Assembly: GCA_018873245.2 (NCBI GenBank)
Contig: JAEMBT020000005.1
Location: forward strand, 1,376,001 to 1,440,000
Reading direction: 5' to 3'
Length of the DNA: 64,000 bases
From: Archegozetes longisetosus
Lineage: Eukaryota > Arthropoda > Arachnida > Sarcoptiformes > Trhypochthoniidae
The notes under the pieces were generated by a model. It made no database searches. It was not told the origin of the DNA and worked only from the letters and a program-made list of their open reading frames with translations. Position 1 is the stretch's first letter. Every line of letters starts with the position of its first letter. Made by a program: the position numbers and the translations under genes. Shown here one piece after another: positions 1-13,429 of the stretch.

Positions 1-2355
1 CGAAGCGTTATTCCTCAATAATATAAAGGTCTCGGTATGACTTCTTCGGGCCATAAGCTATCACTTTGTTTATTGATGTCTTACATATTAATGTTTTCCA
101 TTTCATTAAAATATAAATGAATTGAGTCTAAAATAAATTCTATTTGTGACATGTTTTCATTTCACATATGGTTTCTTTACAACAATTACGTCTTTTGTCA
201 AAAAGTTTTAACTTTTAACTAACTTTCAATTAGGTTAACTTTTAATTAAACTAATTTAATATTGCCATTCATAGAGTGTCACTAATATTCAATTTGATTA
301 AATACTCATAGGAATTGCCTATTACTTAAAAAATGAACTTAATTTGAATACTTCAAAATTTGTTAATTAAATCATTATTTCTTTCGACATGAGACTAGTG
401 AACGAATGCAACATTCAAATTGATTTGTTTGAAAGTTATATGTTAACTAAAACTAAATTAAAAGTATCACTAAATTGAAAACAGACTTAATGTAGATTTA
501 TTATTGAAAGAAAGCGCTAATCATTGAGTTATTACTTTGTTTCAGGTCAGACAATCGAATATTTCAATAAAACAAACGCTTAGACATTGACTCAATCCTT
601 AGATTTAAATTCAATCAAAATTGAATTAACTTGAGTTAAAAATGAATTACTTTAATTTTGCTTGTCTTCTCACTTATTTATTACCAATGTTTAAGTCATG
701 AGAACTGAATTGCGACCAATAGTTGATTAAGTTGTTTGAGCTCTAAGGCAATTGTAGACCTTTGAGTGAAAAGCTTTGACAGCAATAGAATCGAGGCATT
801 AGCAGACCTGATCGTTGCATAACTAATAGACATATTTAGCATAATTATGATTAATAGCAGACAAGCAGACAGAAAACAATCAGAATAAGTCTATTTAAAG
901 TCAATAAGACATTCAACCAAAGGCTGTTTGCTGTTCTCATGAAAAAGATGATTCATTTGTGCAAAACTGAAAGTCATGTTCTCATAGATTCTCTAAATGT
1001 ATTTCAATTTTCAATTACGCTTAATTATATGACTCTTTCCATATTTCAAGGCCTTTGATGACTTATTTTTCCAAAGAATTGTTCTTTAATTGAGTTCTTA
1101 AACAGTTATAGTGAATCATATAATCTTACAGTACTTCGTTTCATCTGTGGTCAAAGACTTCTCATCGACTCTGACGTTATGTGATGCTTTTCAAACCAAT
1201 TGCTAAAAATACGATGTACAATACTGAAACTTGATTAGTTATTCAGTTATTCAAATCTTGCAGACAGTTGGTATAATGTCTGAAATAAAGGTTTATCGTA
1301 CTTTGCTCTTAAACCTAGTTAATACTTCACTCAATCAGATCAAATCAAGCTTTAAGTACATTTTAAAAATCAATATATGTTTTGATTGGAATTTTGTGCA
1401 ATTAATTTTAAGACACCCTATTTGACGTTCGGTAAGACGTACCTGCCGATGTGTCGCAGCAAAAAGTATCTTTTTTCAACTTTTGATTCAACATATAATT
1501 CGCATCGATTTATGACTCGTACATAAGAACAATAGTTATAACTTGTTGGCTTTGACGAAATCGAAAAATTTGATAGATCAAATTTTTAACTTTGTATTTC
1601 TTTTGAAAGTATAAGTGGCTCCTGCTAATAAGTGGCATCCTAATTTTTTCAATAAAATCTACTTTGTTCTTCCTAAACACGCGTCTTATTTACCGTAAAA
1701 TATGGTAATTAATCTTGATTACCATACTGTAATCAAACAAATGTTTAGACATAACTAAGTATTAACTGAATTTAAGGAGAAAGTGCTAAAGACCCCTGTT
1801 TAAGACACTGGTCCAATATTGAATTATCTCATACAAACAATACAAACAAATACATATCAGATTTTATTAAATAAATTCAATAAAACTAAAATCAAATGAT
1901 TTCAAACACTTAATGAAAGGAAAGCTGAGAGTATCTCATAATTAATGTGTAGTCAAAAATCTGATATGTGTTGAAATCCTGGCTATAGATATGAATCGAT
2001 CGAAAATTTGAAATTTACTTTAATAGAATAACATTAAGCGCGTTTCTGCGTCATATTTAATATCTTCTTATTCAGTCCTATTGTTTTAAAGAATTGTTCG
2101 TAAGTTTTCAGCCCAAGTCTCATTCGGTAGTATTGGACTTGTCCTCAAACAACGAATTGACACGTGAGGACACAAGTTTTCAGTTTAAGACTTATGGATT
2201 TATATCTCATTTATAGTTATAGATTGAAAATAATTGAATAATAAACTGTTTAGTTGAAGATCTGTTGTAACATAATTCTTATTTTATTTTACGCAACTTT
2301 TTATTTTGATCGAATTAAGAGATTTTTAATACGAAATTAGCGTCTCATTTATACG
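1..2355. other. AT-rich intergenic DNA
   Basis: No convincing coding exon, RNA gene or repeat was seen on either strand. The longest open frame (1231-1425, plus) is AT-driven and matches no family I know. The right end holds the 3' untranslated region of the minus-strand SLC6 gene. Confidence 0.6.
2283..2288 (-). terminator. Candidate polyadenylation signal for the SLC6 gene
   Basis: On the minus strand the hexamer AATAAA lies about 70 bases past the SLC6 stop codon. It is the nearest such signal; AT-rich sequence produces this hexamer often, so the assignment is tentative. Confidence 0.4.
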
Positions 2356-5300
2356 TTAGGGATCAACTTTGGTATTATCAGTGGTGAAAGCAAGGTTGAT
2401 ATGGCCGACAGTTTTTGCATTATTAGAATCAAGCCATTCCTGATGACGTTTTGGATTAATTGGTCCCCAATCGCTTTCGGGACTAAACGCTCTTTGGATT
2501 TTCTACGAAGTAAAATCTTGTTTTAGTTTTATGTTCATTTTGATAATTTCGAAAATTTAAATTCAATTCTCATTTAGATCTAAAATCTCAACTCTTGAAT
2601 TTCTTGAATTAATACTAAAACGTTAATGAAGTAAAAACTTGGGACACTATTTGCTATGTATTTCTCAAAACGATTTGAAATTTAAGAGAAGAGATTAAAT
2701 TTAAATCATAAATAGTGCAGATGAATCATAAGAATGCAATCTAAATCAATACTTGTTTGAAACTTCCCGGTTGTCTTATTATTGTTAAGCAAATCCATAG
2801 AGGAATTTGAAAGACTGCCAGAGCAGCTGTTTTTAAAAGGATTTTGAATATTAATAATTAATTGAAACCAATCTTTTTTATAACTTTATTCACCTAGAGC
2901 CCAACCAATTCCTGTACCCCATGGGGGAATTCCTGTATCTTCGCTAGATTCTTTGTCGGCAGGCAATTTTATGTTTCCATAAATGAATATAACCTGATTT
3001 TGATTAGAAATAAAGAATTAATTTTAAGTTTTTAGTGAAGATTAAACAGTTTGCTTACAATTAGAGCGATCGGTGCTGTGAAACCCCATGTAACTTTCCA
3101 AAATATGCTTACAGTTTGATTGAGCATAAACTTGATATCTGAGCAAAACCTTCTGAGACCGTAGATCCAAAATATTGCAACTGTTTGTGAAATGCCGTAA
3201 AAGAAAACAGCAGTTCCGACACCATAATTGTCAAGAAGAGTCATTATGTAAGTTCCAGCCTATAAATAATTTTCCATCAAATCAATATTAAACTCTACTC
3301 AAGAACTTGAAGTCTAAGATATAGCCTTACTAGAAGATTATTCTTTCTAGCAGTAATAAAAGTTCAGAACTATTGTGCAATTTTGACTCAAAATAATATA
3401 AGATTTTATGCACCGTCAAAGCTTTTCAAAGTTTTTTACTATATGATTGAGTTTATGCATAGTTTCACTTGATAATCGTATGTTTATACTGATTTTTATA
3501 CTATTAAGCTTATATATTGATAATCTTACATCCGTAGTGAGAGGTAATCCTAAGACGCAGAATGTAGTACAAACGATCAATGCTAAGGTTCCTTTTTTTT
3601 TGTTCAGAGAAGTAAATTCGTCTTTTATAGACGTCAATATTGTCTCGATTTGTGCAACGGAACTGCCGATTCCAAGAGTGAAAAGCATTATGAAGAACAA
3701 GACTGACCAAAGTTGAGGCACGAAATCGATTTTACTTAACGCTGTAGGATATACAACGAAAGCTAACCCCAAACCTAATCAAATGGATTAATTAAACTTC
3801 TTAGTATGATAGGCTAAAGAATGTGTTTGTATGTAAGACTAACCTCCTTCTACTATAGTTTCGATATCTTTTCCTGATTCCTTTGCCATTGTTCCTAAAA
3901 CAGCAAAGATGACACAACCTGCTAAAAGGCTGGTGAATGTATCCAAAACGCTTATTATTATAGCATCACTATAACACATATAAAAATATTATATTAAATC
4001 CAGTTGTGGATCGAATCTACTAAAAACTATGATTTTTAATACCGATAAACATTGTTAGTAAACGAATTATAACTGGAGTACATGACAAGTGATCCGAAGC
4101 AAACTGCTAAAGAAAAAAATGATTGTTCGACTGCTCGATACCATACTATTGGATCTAACAATTTATCCCACTTAGGTTCGAAGAAATATCTGATTCCATT
4201 AATGGCTCCTTCAGTAGTAAGTGCTACAATCAATAGAGCTATTAATACAGTGTAAGGAAAAATTGCTGTGAAATATGCGACCTGTCATTTCGATGAAAAT
4301 TTCGATAAGTTTTGAACGTCAACAAAACATTTGAACTTTTATGAAATGCATACCTTTCCCAAAGAGCTGACACCTTTGACTATACTTAAATAAACGAGTG
4401 TCCACGAGCCTATCAGACATAGAACTAATTTCCAGCTCATCCAATTAATGTCAGCCAAACCACTTGACTTTCTCAACACATGATTTCTGAAATTCATTCA
4501 AAAATATTTTTCATCAAGTTTATAAAGCAGCTATAATTCAAAAATAATACTTACAACCAATACATCTCAGCTGTTGAACTAACCGATTGATTTTCCTCTT
4601 TATCACCTAAGAATCTAATTTCTTGTACAGATATCGTAGTGGCAGTAGTAGTAGTAGTAGTAGTGTTGTGACATTAGTAGTATTACTCGGACACCATTCT
4701 GGATCACATACACTCCACGGCAATGGATTAGAAAAAGATGCGAATAAATAATAAAGTGATAGTGCCATTAGATAATTGTAAAATATTGTTAAATATGCAG
4801 TCGATAATAGCTGTGCGAAACCAACTCCTAAACGCAACAGGTTTTGAATTGATTATCATTTGCTTTCCATTGAAATGTTTCCATATAATTGAAATACCTT
4901 TGAATGCAGGAACACATTTCCAAACTTTTATGGGTCCTCTACCACTAAATTGACCTAAAACTAATTCCATGTAATACATGGGACGACCAATTATGAAAAG
5001 CAGCAAAAGATATGGTATCAAAAACGCTCCTAAAATTGTAATCACTAACAATAAGCAAATTTATTGTCTATTTTGTATCTATGATGACAAACCTCCTCCA
5101 TTGGAATATGCTAAACAGGGACAAAGAAGAAGAGATAGCTAATTAGTATTTTTCGAAATAAACTAAAGAGTCAGAACAGACCTACGTGTGGAAATCTCCA
5201 GACCTGTAGCAATAAATAGAAAAATCTGTTTAATGCATTTTTATTCTAAGTTAACAATAAAACGAATCATACATTTCCTAAACCGACTGACATAGAAATG

Positions 5301-5485
5301 CATGACAGCAAAAATTCGATTCCTTTAGACCACTGTCCACGTTGTTTGGTTTCCTCATCTATGGTTTGGTCATTGTCTCCTATTATAGGATCGATCTGCG
5401 GAATTTCAATTTGAAATCGACTTATTTTACGGAAAATCAGATCAATTTTCTTAGAATCAAATAAGAACACAGACGTAATTATCAT
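2356..5485 (-). CDS. SLC6 sodium-dependent amino-acid transporter, 14 exons
   Basis: This is a plasma-membrane sodium (and usually chloride) coupled neurotransmitter-symporter family protein, closest in feel to arthropod nutrient amino-acid transporters. Exons, 5' to 3': 5485-5273, 5203-5182, 5110-5093, 5029-4898, 4827-4687, 4606-4555, 4486-4354, 4281-4043, 3968-3844, 3774-3530, 3259-3059, 2993-2894, 2826-2753, 2502-2356. They total 1842 nt, exactly 614 codons (613 residues), the usual family length. All junctions are GT-AG and in phase. Seen motifs include [10 protein letters not shown], the TM1 sodium-site signature [32 protein letters not shown] in the TM2 region, the TM6 region [11 protein letters not shown] and the TM8 region [11 protein letters not shown]. 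Exons 2 and 3 are micro-exons of 22 and 18 nt. The ATG at 5485 keeps frame, but a possible acceptor (CCGCAG) ending at 5396 means the first 30 residues may instead come from an upstream exon. The substrate is not predictable here. Confidence 0.93.
4643..4665. repeat. (AGT)n microsatellite inside an SLC6 intron
   Basis: Seven or so AGT/ACT units lie in the 80-bp intron between SLC6 exons 5 and 6. Reading through it would give a poly-leucine run and a stop, so it should be spliced out. The intron has donor GTAATA and a TACTAAT branch-point-like sequence. Confidence 0.75.
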
Positions 5486-8400
5486 GCTTGTAATGCAAAT
5501 ATATTAATTTGTTATTTTGTTCGGAATAGTGGTTCGTTAAATAGAATCATAAAGTTGCTTGTAATGCTCAACATTAATAGAGTACAACAGTCATAATCTA
5601 GGGTAAAGTCTTGATGAATCACCGAAGCCACTACTCAATTGAATTTATAGGACAACTATATTTATAAATTAATTTGGTTTGATTGAGTTATGCGCTATTC
5701 TGTTGACTCACAATGGATGCGTATTATTTAATAAAGTGAAAGATTAAATAGTGATTAATATCAAGTCGTTAGTAACAAAGTTTTGTGATAGTTTCTCAAG
5801 AGAGAGTTTCATTCTTTCAGACTCTGTCATAGGAAAATTTGCAGCTTAACTACACTTCTCTACTCTGAGTTTATTGCGAGTAAAATTCAATTCTTTTCAA
5901 ACCAATTACAACAGATCATACAGTTCAGAACATTAAAATGATGCATAGCTACAAAAAACCCTATAGTTATGTCATCCTCCCTGTCGTGCGCATCAATCTC
6001 AACTTAATTTTTAATTTTGATTTCCGTTTTCGTCCAAAATGATTGAGAATCAAATCTGATATTATGTTAATTATTGTGGCAACACGAAAGTGTTCTCATA
6101 AAAAAGCATTATCTCCCGTTGTTATGCATCGTTTTAAAATCATTAAACATACTTTACATAAACATTTGAAATAGATAAAAAGATAGGATATGACTTTATT
6201 CGGAAATAAGTCAATGTTGTATTATTTATTACTAATCCTTAGCTAATAAATCACGAATTGCTTAATAAGATGAAAGAAGAGATTGTATGAACATTCACGG
6301 ATTTTGACAAGTAATAGTTAATTGTGATAAATAAACTTTGAATGACCCTCGAATATGAACAATCTTTATATATATGATATATATATCAATGTAAACATCG
6401 GGACTTGAAGCAGTGGAGCTTCTACTTAGCAAACTTTCACTTTTAAAGTACCAAAGAGTCGAATGTAGGTCATCATAATATTTGCTGTTTAAGATTTAGG
6501 CAAAGGTCTAACCTTACATCTGATCATATTTTCAATTTTATTCGGATCAAAGTGAAATTGCTTTTATTATTTTGAAAACTTTCAAAAACTACTCACTTGC
6601 TTTCCATTAGTTTGTCTGTTTTGCAGATTTAAAACGTGAACTGTGCTTTCGAACTTTCGAGCAAAACTTGTGTCGTCCTAAATCAAGTCAAATTATAAAA
6701 GTTTATAAGTTTATCAGCAAGAAGAAAAAAATAGATCACTATTCATTCTAAAGCTTAAACCTTTCATTCTGCAATTCCTAATATTTAAATTATAAAAATG
6801 ATTTAAACTTTGATTTACGAAAATTTACATTTTTACATATTATTGATGATTAGTTCAAAGCAAAAAACAAACGCCAAACAATTGAAGTTAAGAATGAGAT
6901 CCAATCTTTATAAATGATGAGACTATAAGTTAAATATCCTAAATGATTTTTAAATTGCTAGTTTGTTGTATGATTATATGCCACTAAGTTTTTAAATTTT
7001 TTCAATAATGCGATCAAGACATTTTAACTATCCTAAGAATGATCAGTATTCCCAAATTTTGCTCAAAATGTTTTGTATGAGTTTTATATAACTTTAGTTT
7101 ATTAGTTATAATATTTGTTTGAAATTAATTAAGATGCAAATATAACTGATGCCTAGAAAGCAATTCCATTTTTAACGACCGTACAATTATGAAATGATAA
7201 AAGTCGCACATATTTTCACTGAGTCTTTAATACTATCCTCATGAAAAAACACTGACTGACAAAAATCAGAGTTATAGAGGTTTTAAAAAGTTTAATAAAA
7301 GAATGATATGTTTTATCTTGAAGAGAACTCAATAATGACTAATATTTAATATAAAAAGTTGTGTTTAATTTAGTTTTTTAAACTATTCTACACTGAAATT
7401 TAAACCCCAAAATGCACTCTTTTTTACGAGTGTGACTTATTATTTCATAATTGTACATTAGTATTTATATCTTTCATATCCTGCTTCCTTGACTATTTAA
7501 TTACCTGAAACTATTTATTGATAATTTTGATAAGAAGATAATAAATTTATAATCTGTTTGAAAAATTTTCGAACCTAAACTAATTGATAAGATTGTTGTC
7601 ATAGCTGTCTTTAAAGCTTTTATTTCTTGGAGGTGATAGTTTTGGGTCAAATAAATCATATCAAGAAATTACTTTCATTACTTTAATTTAGAAATACCTT
7701 TTAAAAGTTTCTGTCAATAATCTAAAGCTCAAATTTGGGGTTTTATTCTGATTTTTTTCAAGATTTTCCGTGAGATGTTCAACGGGCTTGATATGTGTGA
7801 TTTTATTCTAAACTATATTTCTCAATGTTTAATCATTCTTAGGAACTCATTATTCATTATATTATAACTAGTAAAATAATTATATCAAAAGAATAGCATA
7901 TTACATTACCTACTGATTAAGTTAAAAGCTTAGCTAATGTTTCACATTGAATCATATCAACGAAAGATCAACGTAATAAAGTATCATAAATTATTAATAG
8001 TAATCATAAAAATAGTAGAGGTACTGTAAGTCTTATAAAGTACTAGATACTAGAATTGAAAATTTAGGTGCAAATAAAGTTCGGAATTAATTGTATTGAG
8101 CGCGTAAATAATAATAAATAACAAAGTCTAAGAGTAAAGCAAATTAAAAACTTGAAAAAACTTTATAATATTTGATATGGCTTTTCAGACTAATGCGCGA
8201 CAGGTTCTTTTCAGAATAAAAGTTACCTCTATTTTAAAACTCATTGCATTCAAATATAAAACTACTAAACATAAGCCTTTACAGCACTTAGAGTATATGA
8301 AAAAATAATTGAAATTTCATTTGATTACACAATAAGTTGAATTGAATTTTTTAAATTTATTATCATTACATTATCATTTATTAAGTGTTTGAAAACTTAA

Positions 8401-9901
8401 TTCAATCGATTCTCACAGTAAACAAGCTCTTGAAAAACCTTGAAATTGCAATTCATGAATACAGAGATTCAATAAAAGAAAGAATAAATTGTGATCAAAA
8501 AAGATCGAGAGAAAAATTCCATCCAATGTAGAGATTTCGAATAGTTTGAATTTTAAACAGGTAATACATGTATATTTTTAAAACAAACAAAATATAACTC
8601 GAACAAACTTAATACTCAATTTATCAAACTGAATGAATATTTTTTTCAAACGTATTTATTTGCCTGATATCGATATCAATATTTTAAATTTAGTACAGCT
8701 AAATCCACTTATATTACAAGTTATACGACTTTCAAACTACTTCTGAACTGCTATTCTAATGCAAGGTTTATGTCAGGTTTATGTAATCATTTAACTTACA
8801 ATATAACTCTCGAAATGTTCAAGATTAATTTAAAGTGTGTTTGAGACATCAAACTAAAAATAGACATAGATTCAAGTAACTGAAACTGGATTGAGAAATA
8901 ATAGTTGAGAACACTTTGAGAGTCATATTATAAGTTAAATAACCGCATAAGCCTTTAGAAATAACAATGTATAACAAGAAATTTAAGTCGATTCAGCTGT
9001 AAATTTTCATTAATTTGAAATCAATCATAAGACTGATCAGTAAGTAATCTGCAGTTTAACTAGGAAATTTTGAATAACTAAAATTTATCATAAGCGAAAC
9101 GAATTCGTTTTACTAATTTTCTAAATGAACCATGCTACTTCACTAGAAGTTTCCCATTAAAATTAGGGTTTCTTATTTTGAAAAAAAGTTTTATAAGGAT
9201 AATAACTAGAGCTTATATATTTTAAATAAAAACAATTGAAACAGCAGTTACTCACCAGTTTTTCGAGTTTAAAAGATTGTCTAGACATATTTTGAGTTGT
9301 GGCACGTCAACTCATATGATTTAAGACACAATTGATAAAATACTTAAATAAATGTTGTGAATTTTTTAAGTACAAAATGATAGTGATGTTTAATTTATTG
9401 GAGACAAGTTGAAAGGTGTCTACCAATCGTGATACAAATCAAATACAGGTATTTGAAGACCCAATTCGAAAGTTGTAAACGTTTTTAAGTATCAAAATAC
9501 TAACATATACAGTACAAAGTTTACTGTTATGCAGGTATTAACTTATATTTAAATCTCTTGATGTAAATGAGATCATTTGATGTAAAGTTATGAGAAACGA
9601 AAAGTTTATAATGGTTTAAATTTAAAGAGACAGGACATGAAAATCAGTGACAAAAGAGAAATAAGCGGTTCAAAATGGTTATTTCTAACTAATAAGCTTT
9701 ATATAGGCGAATTAATTTTAAGTCAATATTATCAAATCACATATTTTTATTGTAGCTCTACTATTAATAACATTTCACACTAAACTTGTGAATGATAGAG
9801 ACAGCATTACACTAACACACTTTATAAGTATGATTATACAGCACATTGTGATGTATCAATAAAGATAACAGAAATTTTTCAAACTTATATTTATAATACT
9901 A
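5486..9901. other. AT-rich intergenic DNA
   Basis: This 4.4 kb stretch has no recognisable exon or RNA gene. It should hold the promoter and any upstream exon of the SLC6 gene, but I could not locate them. A 12-mer matching the MITE end at 14.7 kb occurs near 7629, without a partner end. Confidence 0.5.
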
Positions 9902-10138
9902 TTAAACAATAACTCGTGCACCATTTATAGTTTTCCGTTTTAGTACTTCAATCTGATCGTTTCTTGGTGGGATCTTCCCATTCCAACACAATTTCTTATA
10001 CATTACTGTATTAATGATGTCCTTCTCAACCTTGGTTTGTAATTTGATTATAAGTCTCCCTCCCCTTACAATTGGCTAATTTAAAAGGTGAACCACTCTA
10101 AATGCCTGAGGGAACCGATATAGGTTAATACTATAATT
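9902..10138 (-). pseudogene. Unrecognised coding-like fragment with one internal stop
   Basis: On the minus strand a reading frame runs for about 78 codons from a TTAG acceptor-like site to a TAA at 9902. It has a single in-frame TAG near 10076, itself within a TTAG acceptor-like context. The composition is protein-like rather than AT-driven, for example the stretch KLCWNGKIPPRNDQIEVLKR. I do not recognise the family. It could be the last exon or exons of a small gene whose upstream part is at 10615-10821, a decayed gene, or part of an old transposon. Confidence 0.3.
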
Positions 10139-10505
10139 CTAATTTGGTTATGACAATCACTGTTGCATTAATTCCTAGTCCTCATTGACGTTCTCAACTT
10201 ACGTTAGTATCATACATACGTCAAATCTTTGTGATTTAACATTTTTAAAGATAAATTTCTCCCTATTGTTTAGAATTGAGTATACTTTCGATTATTTAAA
10301 TTCAAACTTGTGCCTTGGCCTCAAATAGATTGTAGTATAACTTTCGTATCTTAGAATTTCGGATAAATATCATTAAATCAAACAGTTCTTTAATCATCAA
10401 AATATTCGCAGCTATTATAGTTTCGAATTTATATCAAATTTGAGTTTTACTTTTAATTCGAGCTTGAGAAGTGGTTAGAGCCCGAAAAATAGCAAAAATA
10501 CTAAG

Positions 10506-10571
10506 TCCGATCAGGTCCGATCCTATGCGGGTCCCAACCCCATATTTTTCAGGTCCGATCCGATCCGATTG
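10506..10571. repeat. GGTCCGATCC-type degenerate repeat
   Basis: Short degenerate units of GGTCCGATCC recur here around a GC-rich core (GCGGGTCCCAACCCC), in contrast to the AT-rich flanks. Its separate composition suggests a low-copy repeat or transposon piece. Confidence 0.4.
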
Positions 10572-10614
10572 AGACCTCTAGCAGTGGTCATAAAACTTCA
10601 GGTGAAGTAAATGA

Positions 10615-10821
10615 CTACTCCGTCACCCCATAGACTACATTACCAGGAAACAGATTTTCTTTGAATTTTATGAAGGGAAGGACCGAAAAATAATAAATTT
10701 TCTCTTCATCATTACGCCCTATGACCTCTTTGGATACTGCAAAAACATTTTCGAAGTTTGGAAATTCGCACCCGTAATGCAAAAAATGTTTAAGATTTCT
10801 TAAAAACAATGATGATCTCAA
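10615..10821 (-). other. Unrecognised open frame, candidate exon
   Basis: This minus-strand frame of 68 codons has protein-like composition (for example NFENVFAVSKEVIGRNDEEK). A plausible donor (GGTAATG) lies near its 3' end after the codons for NLFPG. I do not recognise it. It sits about 480 bp upstream, on the same strand, of the fragment ending at 9902, so both may belong to one gene or relic. Confidence 0.25.
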
Positions 10822-11827
10822 GTTTTATCTCAATTTTTAGAGTATATTTCTAAGGTTTGGTCAATTCTTATTCAGAAACAAATGTCAAACAGAAATGTAT
10901 CGAAATAATGCGAAGCAATGTCTCTTTTGAGAATTTATATTCAGACGCGATTAGGTATGCATCGGAAGACTTGGGAACAAATTGCATTGATTTTGGTGTT
11001 AAGAGTATGTGAGAATTGCCAAAATCGATTGATAAGTAGGCGTTAAATAATTTAATTATATTTCAATAAAAAATGTTGGTAGTCATTTTTGAAAGCACTT
11101 TTCAAGCAAATTTATATACTTTAAAACAATAATCCACGATAGCAACAAGGAAAAGTCCGTTGCTACGTCAATCTGCCTATGATGAGCATCGATTTGCTGC
11201 TAAATTTGATTTCTAATTTACTTTGACTACTGCATTCAATATTCTATAGGTTTCTAAATAACGAATGTATGGTTTTTGATGAAAAGTATCTCATGACAAG
11301 CATCGCTTATGGTTGCTATCAAAGATTAGTAAGATTTAGAATGTATGCAATACACAATTTAACGTTCTACAAAATTAATATTAAAGTTAGATCAAGACAT
11401 TAATTATGAATTTTTCGTTTTGTAGGCAGTAGTAAGCACAATAAATTCGATAAAAATTTTCAAATATTTTTACTATTAAGACTCTTCAAGTATTTAATGT
11501 TAATAGATTCATAGCTTTACTGAAATTAGACAAAGCTATTATGAAGAGAAATTTGGTCATACAAAACTTTTTATAATAAACAGTTAGATATGACTTGTGA
11601 CGAATGACTAGCTTAGTTTCGGTTGCCAACTTATCTCATTCGACTATAAGTTAGAAATAATAATCACGTGATTCCAGTTTGTTGTTCACTCAACTGTTTT
11701 GGCGCTACCAATAGATTAGTAGATGACTCAATGCATTCATTTATATTGACTTTTCGAGACGTTTAGTAAACATTTATATATTTCATCAATTATTTACAAT
11801 TTAATATTAATTCCTTCGTCCTAAATA
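10822..11827. other. Intergenic DNA upstream of Rad51
   Basis: A plus-strand frame of about 50 codons ends with TGA near 11010 and looks mildly protein-like, but nothing supports it. The rest is AT-rich and should include the Rad51 promoter. Confidence 0.45.
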
Positions 11828-13429
11828 ATGGCTCAAAGACAAAGAAATAGTAAAAACAACGCAGTGGATATTGAAGCGTTAGATGAAAATGAAGATAATA
11901 GGAATGAATGCAATGAACAAATGGAAACTACTTTTACTCCGATTCAAAAACTGGAGGTATTGTCGTATTTATTATTTAATTGGCTTAGACATTTATTTAT
12001 TTATTTCTTACTTTTACAAAAGGGAAACGGAATAACGGCTTTGGATATTAAGAAACTTCAGGAGAACGGTCACCACACCGTCGAATCTGTTGCTTATGTC
12101 ACAAAGAAGTCTTTGGAAAGAATTAAAGGAATTTCGGAACAAAAGGCAGAAAAAATTATTGTATGTTTTAAAAGATATTTTTATTTGTACCAATTGTTTA
12201 TATTAAATATTAATACAAAATATTTGAAAATAGAGTAATGCCATGAAATTGGTTCCAATGGGTTTCTCGACTGCGACTGAATATCATATGAGAAGATCTG
12301 AAATTGTTTTGATCACGACTGGATCTAAAGATTTGGACACTTTGCTCAAAGGTATTTAAATTGACAATTAATTGACTTGAATGCATTCACTTTACCTACT
12401 ATTCAAAGTGATTTTGTTAGCATTTCGATGAATGTGAGCACGAAATCGAACGATAAGAGATCACATTTGAAACTACTGCGTAATGAAAATATGCTTTTGA
12501 TTTTTGCTCATCTTCTATCTATATTGAAAATTACACTCACATTCAAACTCATACTTAAACTAACCGTATTCTAAGTTAAATTTATTGAGTATTGTAAATG
12601 ATCGTCATCTCCAACAATGCATAGATTGAAAGGCAACAAAACTTATTCTTTATATAAACTCAAATTTATTGATTCGATTGAAAGGTGGTATAGAAACGGG
12701 TTCGATAACAGAATTGTTCGGTGAGTTTCGAACAGGAAAGTCGCAGTTATGTCATATGTTGTCCGTCACGTGTCAGCTGCCGATAGATATTGGAGGCGCT
12801 GAAGGAAAATGTCTTTATATCGATACTGAGGGAACTTTTAGACCCGAAAGATTTATTGACATTTCACGTCGGTTCAAACTTAATGAGAATCAATGTCTGG
12901 ACAATATAGCGTATGCCAGAGCTTACAATACTGACCATCAAACACAACTTCTTATTGAAGCAGCGGCTATGATGTCTGAGTCCAGGTTTGTACTGATCAA
13001 TAGTAGTATATATTTAGATTTAATACGATATATATTTTTTATATAAATATTAGATATGCTCTACTAGTGGTCGACAGTGCGACCGCTTTATATCGAACTG
13101 ACTTTTGCGGAAGAGGCGAATTGGCTGCACGTCAAATGCATTTGGCGCGATTCATGCGAATGCTTCAAAGATTGGCTGATGAATTTGGTGTTGCGGTTGT
13201 GATCACTAACCAAGTTGTGGCTAATGTAGATGCAAGCGCTATGTTTAGTGCGGACACAAAGAAACCAATTGGAGGTCATATTATAGCTCACGCATCGACT
13301 ACTCGATTGTATTTGAAAAAAGGAAAAGGAGAAAACAGAATCTGCAGAGTGTATGATTCGCCAAATTTGCCCGAATCCGAAGCAACCTTTTCAATCAATT
13401 CTGATGGTATCGCGGATGCAAAAGAGTAA
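11828..13429 (+). CDS. Rad51: RAD51 recombinase, 5 exons
   Basis: RAD51 forms ATP-dependent filaments on single-stranded DNA and performs homology search and strand exchange in double-strand-break repair. Exons are 11828-11956, 12023-12160, 12234-12351, 12685-12985 and 13054-13429, all GT-AG and in phase, giving 353 residues against 339 in human. The N-terminal helix-hairpin-helix domain (about residues 44-90) contains [20 protein letters not shown]. The interdomain oligomerisation motif is FSTA, where human has FTTA. Walker A is GEFRTGKSQ and Walker B is LLVVDS. The core matches RAD51 rather than DMC1, for example [20 protein letters not shown] and the C-terminal IYDSP-equivalent VYDSPNLPE. 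The acidic N-terminus before residue 40 is slightly longer than in vertebrates. No key residue is missing, and the gene looks functional. Confidence 0.97.

Noticed and set aside
10850-11010. Open plus-strand frame upstream of Rad51
   Set aside because: About 50 codons is within chance expectation for this base composition, and no family was recognised.
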